This document shows positions 58,786 to 64,000 of a DNA stretch of 64,000 nucleotides, one piece after another (the first letter of the stretch is position 1; each line of letters starts with the position of its first letter). Under the pieces are notes generated by a model. The model was not told the DNA's origin. It saw nothing but the letters and a program-made list of their open reading frames with translations, and did not search any database. A program made the translations under genes and the position numbers. This DNA is from Lampris incognitus (lineage: Eukaryota; Chordata; Actinopteri; Lampriformes; Lampridae), in assembly GCF_029633865.1 (NCBI RefSeq), contig NC_079224.1, forward strand, positions 18,875,126 to 18,939,125, read 5' to 3'.

Positions 58786-61320
58786 TGTACACTTGAGTTC
58801 CATTAATATTAAGAGCAGCTAGTGACATTGTTTTGCCATTTCTTTTTTTCCAAGAGCAAAACAGTAGCTAGAGTTTGTCTCTCCCTCCTAGCCATTTGGC
58901 TCTGGATCTTATAAATGCACCCTTGGCCAAATCCAAATGAATTTGATCTGTTTTTAGTTGAATCTCCTTCAATTCCAGTTCCTCTTCAGTCAATATGCTA
59001 GTCTTAGATAAGAGGACATTTATTCTGTTTAATAAGTTAGACTCTGTTTTACTTTTAAGGGCTTTTAACTCTACTTCTCTTTATAGCAACACCTCTAATC
59101 ATGTACTTAAAATACTCCAATTTTTGTTTATATTCACAATTTGTGTTATCAATAAATATTTCATTAGCCAACTTTTTAACACTCTCATTAAAGGGGCTGT
59201 CTTTAAGAAGGGCGTTGTTGAGTTTCCAGTTGCCTCTTAATTTTGGAGTAGCCTGTAGGCCACCAAGCTTTAAAATAATTTGCTTATGATCTGACAACGG
59301 AGCAGAAGAATGAGAGACATATTTTATAAGATGAAGAACAGATGATGAGATTAAAAATAGGTCAATTCTGGACCGAGAGGAAAAGTTATTATTAGACCAA
59401 GTAAAATCCTGTATATCAGGATTTAAAAAGCACCACGCATCAGTCAGAGAGAGATCAGAACACAGTTTCAAAACAAGACTACTTCTTTGAAAATCTTGAC
59501 AAATTTTTGGAGGAACCCTATCCCTCACATCATCAGCACATTCATTTAAGTCCCCACTAAGAGTTTGAATATTTATATGAGTTCATTGAGTTTAGAAATT
59601 ATCCCACAAAAAAGCACCTTGTTGGAGGAATGAGAGTTGTGACCATAAATATTACACACAATGAAAATTGAATTATCTTGTTTTAAGTGTGATTGCAATC
59701 CATCTGCCATTGTTTGAAGGAACCACCTCAAGAATATCCCCTTTAAATCTAAGCAGGAAGATTGAGACTCCAGCAGTCATTGGTACCATGACTACAGTGA
59801 ATTCCATTTCCCCACTGCCCCTTCCAAAATTTTACATCTGACTCACATGAATGTGTTTCCTGAAGAAGTATTAAGTCGGCCTCACTTTTTTTACAAAATA
59901 AAAAGGTGGCTTTCCTCTTCATTGCATCACGTATACCCCTGACATTCAATGACATAACTGATAGAGAATTTAACTTAAAGTCCATTAAATAAATATTTTT
60001 TTTAAAAACTAAAACTAATAACAATAAAAAAAAATTACAAGCTCTCACATAAACAGGTAACTAGAACTTTAAGGTGTTTTAGTCTCCTTTGAAAGAGGGA
60101 GTAAGAGACAACCAGTAGGATATGGTGAATAAATACAGTGACTTAATACAGTATACAATATATGGCAATTTAACTTGACTAACCCTTGTGAAGAAATGTA
60201 GCATGTATAGAAATATAGTAGATGTAGATGTATAGAAATATAGTATCATGAAGATGATATAATACAACTCAATTTTCTTTACCGGGTATTTCTTGATGTG
60301 GAGGACGGCCTGCTCTGCAGCCAACCAAAGTCCACAGTTTGGAGTTTAAACAATGTTTTCAGTAGTCGCACTTTAATTAATTCTCCGGTCAAGAGAGTAA
60401 TGGGAATTGCTCAACAGAGTTATTAAAATGTGAGCATTGCAATCCACCAAGCGTGCGAACCTAAGAAGTGCATGGATTGTATGAAAATTCATTAAATGAC
60501 CAAGTGGTCAATTTTTTTTCCATCGATCAGAGCAAAAGGGCCATGGAAGGAAGCTTTTTTCCCTTCCTCTCTTGCTTTTTTAACAAGGGATCAGAGCTTC
60601 TCTCTTGCGCCTCGGTCCTCAGGACTCAGTGCCTCAGTGAGCTGCAGTGTGTTATCCCGCAAAAACTTGCAGGCTTTGGCGCTCTTCCACACAGCATTAT
60701 GGAGACGGCGGAGTGCAAACAAGATAATGATAGACCTGTGGGATCCATCCTTTCTTCTTGGGCCAAGACGATAGGCAATGTCAAACACCTCCTCCAGATA
60801 TTCTTGAAGCCCGGGAGCAACATTTCCAACAACATCAATCACCATTTTTCTAACATCTTCGTTGGTTTCCTCTTTCAGTCCATGTAGTTTCAAAGCCCAT
60901 CTCCAACTGTAGTATTTACATTCAGCAACTCCTGCCCTTAAGATGCGTTTTTTTTTCTTCGAATCTTCAATCTCTGACTCCGTGTGCTTCAGAATTTCTT
61001 TATGTCTGTTAAAATCCACCACAAGTTGTTCCACTATAGAGGACAGTTTCTCAACGCGTTTAGAAATTGCATCTATTGTCATTTCAATCGCTGAAATCTT
61101 GCGGAACGTCTCGTCATATTTGTTAGAGAGCACCTGGATTGCTGCCAAGATGTCTGCACTGCCGTTATTACTGTGATCATTACTGTTACCGCCTCACTTC
61201 TTCCTTTTGGTGACAGGTTTGAAGGGAGAGTCGGCAGGTGAGACGGAATAGATATCGACAGTGCCCTCTGAGTTATTAATCACCATTTTTTCCATACCTG
61301 GTACATTCAACTCCATGGAC
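58785..61320 (-). pseudogene. L1-like LINE, ORF1 plus 5' part of ORF2, 3' end missing
   Basis: ORF1 (about 61320-60591 on minus) has an N-terminal stop near 61196, then a coiled coil (ISAIEMTIDAISKRVEKLSS). An RRM-like and C-terminal block follows, with EEVFDIAYRLGPRRKDGSHR and FLRDNTLQLTEALSPEDRG. ORF2 starts near 60000 with an APE-type endonuclease: VMSLNVRGIRDAMKRKATFL, LILLQETHSCESD, FTWSNNNFSSRSRIDLFLIS and SDHKQIILKL. Frame breaks occur near 59790 and 59530. The sequence runs on through GAFIRSRAKWL and ALNINGTQV, then stops before the reverse transcriptase domain. LINE copies are normally truncated at the 5' end, so loss of the 3' end is unusual. Confidence 0.75.
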
Positions 61321-61535
61321 TCCACTGATAACTATGCCCGGTACCAATTGCAAAGATAATCCATCACTTATGTGTTCATTCCATCAACTAAAAATACAAA
61401 TATTCAGGTTGTCATACTACAAAACCTCAAGTTTGTCTGATGGAGTTCATATCCACCTCCTTAGACCACTGCCATCTTGGCTCCCACGTTCTGCCCATCA
61501 CGGCAAAAATGCCCACATCTCGCACACGTTGTGTG

Positions 61536-61799
61536 TGTAATGTCCATGCTTTGTAACATTTTTAGTGATGTTTCTGATGTTAGTTTTAATGTTTATTCTG
61601 GTCACAAGGGGGCGCTCTATGTTAAAGTCATATATATGAGATGTTCTTGGTTCACGCTGAAGTAGTGGAGTGAGAGAGGATTGTTAGTATGCCATGGCTA
61701 GCAGATACACTAGCAGATGTACCGTTGTCGTTATGCAAATGTTTAAAGATTCCAAAACGCAGCTTCATGGTATTCGAGTTATTATTTCAAAACTTTTCA
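61536..61799 (+). repeat. 5' LTR of the Gypsy element
   Basis: It begins about TGTAATGTCC (the exact start is unsure, since a TG run precedes it) and ends TTTTCA just before the primer site. No second LTR is available for comparison. Confidence 0.55.
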
Positions 61800-61800
61800 C

Positions 61801-61813
61801 TGGCGACGAGGAT
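61801..61813 (+). other. primer binding site, tRNA-Ser type
   Basis: TGGCGACGAGGAT is complementary to the CCA-tailed 3' end of a tRNA-Ser (GCT anticodon type, ending ATCCTCGTCG). Confidence 0.6.
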
Positions 61814-61833
61814 TCAAATTTTTTTCCACTAAC

Positions 61834-62660
61834 ATGGCTGCTGCATTGCCGTCGTTCCCTGCCTTTAATATAAGAGACGAACAGAACTCAGCTGTCCGTT
61901 GGAAGAAGTGGCTACAACGCTTTGAAAACTTAATAGTTGCTCTGGATGTAAAGGATGACACAAGAAAACGTGCGATGCTTCTACATTATGCAGGGGAAGG
62001 TGTACAGGACATCTTTGATACACTCACTGACACCGGGGAAGCAAAGGACTATAAATGAGCAAAAGACAAACTGAGTACTTCTCCCCTAAAATCAACATAG
62101 TCTATGAGACCTACAAATTCAGACAAGCCAACCAACTAGCAGGGGAAACACTCGACTCCTACCACACCAGTCTGCAGCAATTAGCAGCAACTTGCGACTT
62201 TCCTGATGTTGAAAGAGCGATCAAAACTATGATCATTCAAACGTGCACATGTAATAAACTGCGGTGTCACGCGCTACAGAAATCAAAAGATGACGTTGAC
62301 CGAACTCCTCTCACTCAGTAGAACCATTGCACTTGCGGAGATTCAAGCATTGGGAATGGAACAAACACAACAAAGTGCAGCTCAAAGTAATCTAAGGGAA
62401 GATGTTCTGGCAGTAGATGTGAGGAGGGGAGCTGTAAAAAAAGATGCTACAACTGCTCTGGTATCTTTCCCCACCGTGAAGAAATGCCGTGCCCGGCATG
62501 GGGGGAAACATGCAGCGCGTGTGGAAAACAAGGACATTTCGCAAAATGCTGTCGCTGTAAGCGGCCACAAGAGGGCATTAGAGGTCGACATGAAGTGCAT
62601 TATGTACACACCAGTGGAAACAGTGGCATCACATCTCAAGAAATAAGCAACGCAGGCACA
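61834..62660 (+). pseudogene. Gypsy gag remnant
   Basis: It starts MAAALPSFPAFNIRDEQNS and reads WKKWLQRFENLIVALDV, a typical fish Gypsy gag N-terminus. An in-frame TGA at 62056 and a nearby frame change split it. Later pieces contain FRQANQLAGETLDSYHTSLQ and a zinc knuckle CSACGKQGHFAKCC (62511-62552), with further frame breaks between them. Confidence 0.75.
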
Positions 62661-62689
62661 GAATCTTCTGATGAGTATCTGTACACAGT

Positions 62690-64000
62690 CTCCCAATCAA
62701 AAGCAAATCTCCCACATGCAAAGATAAAGATTAGTGACTACAATATAAAAGTGATGCTTGATACAGGGGCAACTGTAAATATAATCGATGAAACAACTTA
62801 CCAGAGACTGAGACAGACGCCCTCACTCACCAAATGCATGGTTCCCATATTTCCTTATGGTTCACGCACACCACTGCATGCCCTATAAATATTCACCTCA
62901 CTGGTCGAATCCAAATCGTGCTTCACAAATGCAACATTCCATGTGCTACAAGGAAGTAATGGCAGTCTACTGGGTTATGACACTGCCAGTCAACTGGGAC
63001 TAATCAAAATCACCAATGCTCTTCACACATCTCCACAACAGCCAATACAGCCCACAAGAACTTCAAACCAGACAGAAGTGAGGGCAGTGGATGATCTCCT
63101 CACTGAGTATGCTGACCTGTTTCAGGGGATAGGAAAACTGAATGACTTTCAAGTCAAGTTGCACATAAAGAGAGATGTCCCTGCCGTCACACAACCTCAC
63201 AGAAGAGTACCTTTTCATGTAAGGAAGCGAATTGAGGCTGAACTGCAACGTCTAGAGGACCTTGACATCATAGAGATGGTGGATGGTCCCACTCCCTGGG
63301 TCTCTCCAATCGTTCCTGTTCCAAAACCAAAAGACCCGGAAGCAGTGTGCATTTGTGTGGACATGAGGATACCAAATCAGGCCATCGAATGGGAACGACA
63401 TCTCACACCTACAGTAGGTGATGTCATACAATCACTCAATGGAGCCAGGTTCTTCTCAAAGCTAGATTTGAACCGTGGATATTATCAGCTAGAACTAGAG
63501 CCATCCTCTCGATATATCACAACATTCTCCACCCATGTAGGGCTGCGACGTTACAAAAGACTGAGCTTTGGAGTTTCATCGGCTGCAGAGGTGTTCCAAA
63601 ATGCCATTCAACAAGCCCTGGATGGCATCCCAGGAGTAATCAACCTAAGTGATGATATATTAGTGTTTGGGAAAACAAGAGCTGCCCATGATCAAGCTCT
63701 TGGAGAAACGTTTCAGCAACTGAGGGAGAAGAACCTAACTCTCAACAAGGCCAAATGCTCATATGCACAAACCACTCTGGACTTCTTTGGATATATTCTC
63801 AGATGGAGGATTCTCTCCGGATCCCAAGAAGGTTCAGGCGCTTCACGACGCTGCTGCTCTGACTAATGCCAGTGAGGTCCACAGTCTTCTGGGCATGGCA
63901 AATTACAGTGCCCGTTTCATCAAGGATTTTGCCACAATAACCCAACCTCTGAGAGAACTTACAAAAAAAGATTGTTCGTTTGACCTGGGTGGAAAAGCAC
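62690..64000 (+). pseudogene. Gypsy protease and reverse transcriptase remnant
   Basis: The aspartic protease motif MLDTGATVNIID lies at about 62754-62789. An in-frame TAA follows at 62886-62888. The reverse transcriptase (62943-63800) shows TPWVSPIVPVPKPKD, FFSKLDLNRGYYQLEL, RLSFGVSSAAEVFQ and the active-site block NLSDDILVFGK (about 63641-63673). A single-base frame change near 63797 precedes the connection segment (VQALHDAAALTNASEVHSLL, then a PLRELTKK-like block). RNase H and integrase would lie beyond 64000. Confidence 0.8.

Larger units (their letters stand above)
61536..64000 (+). mobile_element. Ty3/Gypsy LTR retrotransposon, 5' part
   Basis: The order is a 5' LTR of about 264 bp ending CA at 61799, a tRNA-Ser-type primer site at 61801, then gag, protease and reverse transcriptase. 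The element runs off the right edge, so the 3' LTR is outside the window. Stops and frameshifts show this copy is dead. It is sense to ctdspl. The ISDD-like active site and gag style suggest a Mag-like branch, which is inference. Confidence 0.8.

Overview
This window looks like vertebrate, and almost certainly teleost fish, nuclear DNA. Its protein-coding genes are split into short exons with GT-AG introns. The introns are full of dinucleotide and pentanucleotide microsatellites, tRNA-derived SINEs, and relics of LINEs, hAT, Tc1-like and ISL2EU-like elements. Nothing bacterial is present: no operons, no CRISPR array and no rRNA.

Four genes can be read exon by exon. vipr1 (VIP/PACAP receptor 1, a class B GPCR) lies on + from 6840 to 24375, with 12 coding exons recovered and the signal-peptide exon not found. 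klhl40 (muscle BTB-BACK-Kelch protein) lies on - from 31625 to 26411, with 6 exons and about 610 aa. hhatl (MBOAT-family protein) lies on - from 42039 to 33846, with 11 coding exons and about 510 aa. ctdspl (small CTD phosphatase-like) begins on + at 47712. Only its first three coding exons lie in the window, and the phosphatase domain would be beyond the right edge. vipr1 and klhl40 are tail to tail, with poly(A) signals about 125 bp apart. klhl40 and hhatl are head to tail, and both are striated-muscle genes in other vertebrates. hhatl and ctdspl are divergent. VIPR1, KLHL40, HHATL and CTDSPL all lie on human 3p22-p21, so this is conserved but compacted synteny.

Repeats by region: 1-2023 is an ISL2EU/Harbinger-like DNA transposon with 71-73 bp inverted repeats and a broken transposase. 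2160-2602 and 43078-43517 are two copies of a miniature LTR-type (TRIM-like) element. It has tRNA-like sequence inside the LTR, a tRNA-Leu-type primer site and a head-to-head inverted LTR. Seven copies of one tRNA-derived SINE and three of another are scattered through the introns. 13.4-16.4 kb holds long CT-rich arrays. 53.2-54.7 kb is a decayed Tc1-like relic. 57.9-61.3 kb is a hAT fragment fused to a 3'-truncated L1-like LINE. 61.5 kb to the end is the 5' part of a Ty3/Gypsy retrotransposon with frameshifts and stops.

The strongest candidate for something undescribed is the TRIM-like family. Both copies share the same odd palindromic architecture with different breakpoints, and one is flanked by a 4 bp target duplication. 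Also worth checking are the uniform sense orientation of the intragenic SINEs, a GC-AG intron in hhatl, and a compact TATA/MEF2 plus E-box module upstream of klhl40.
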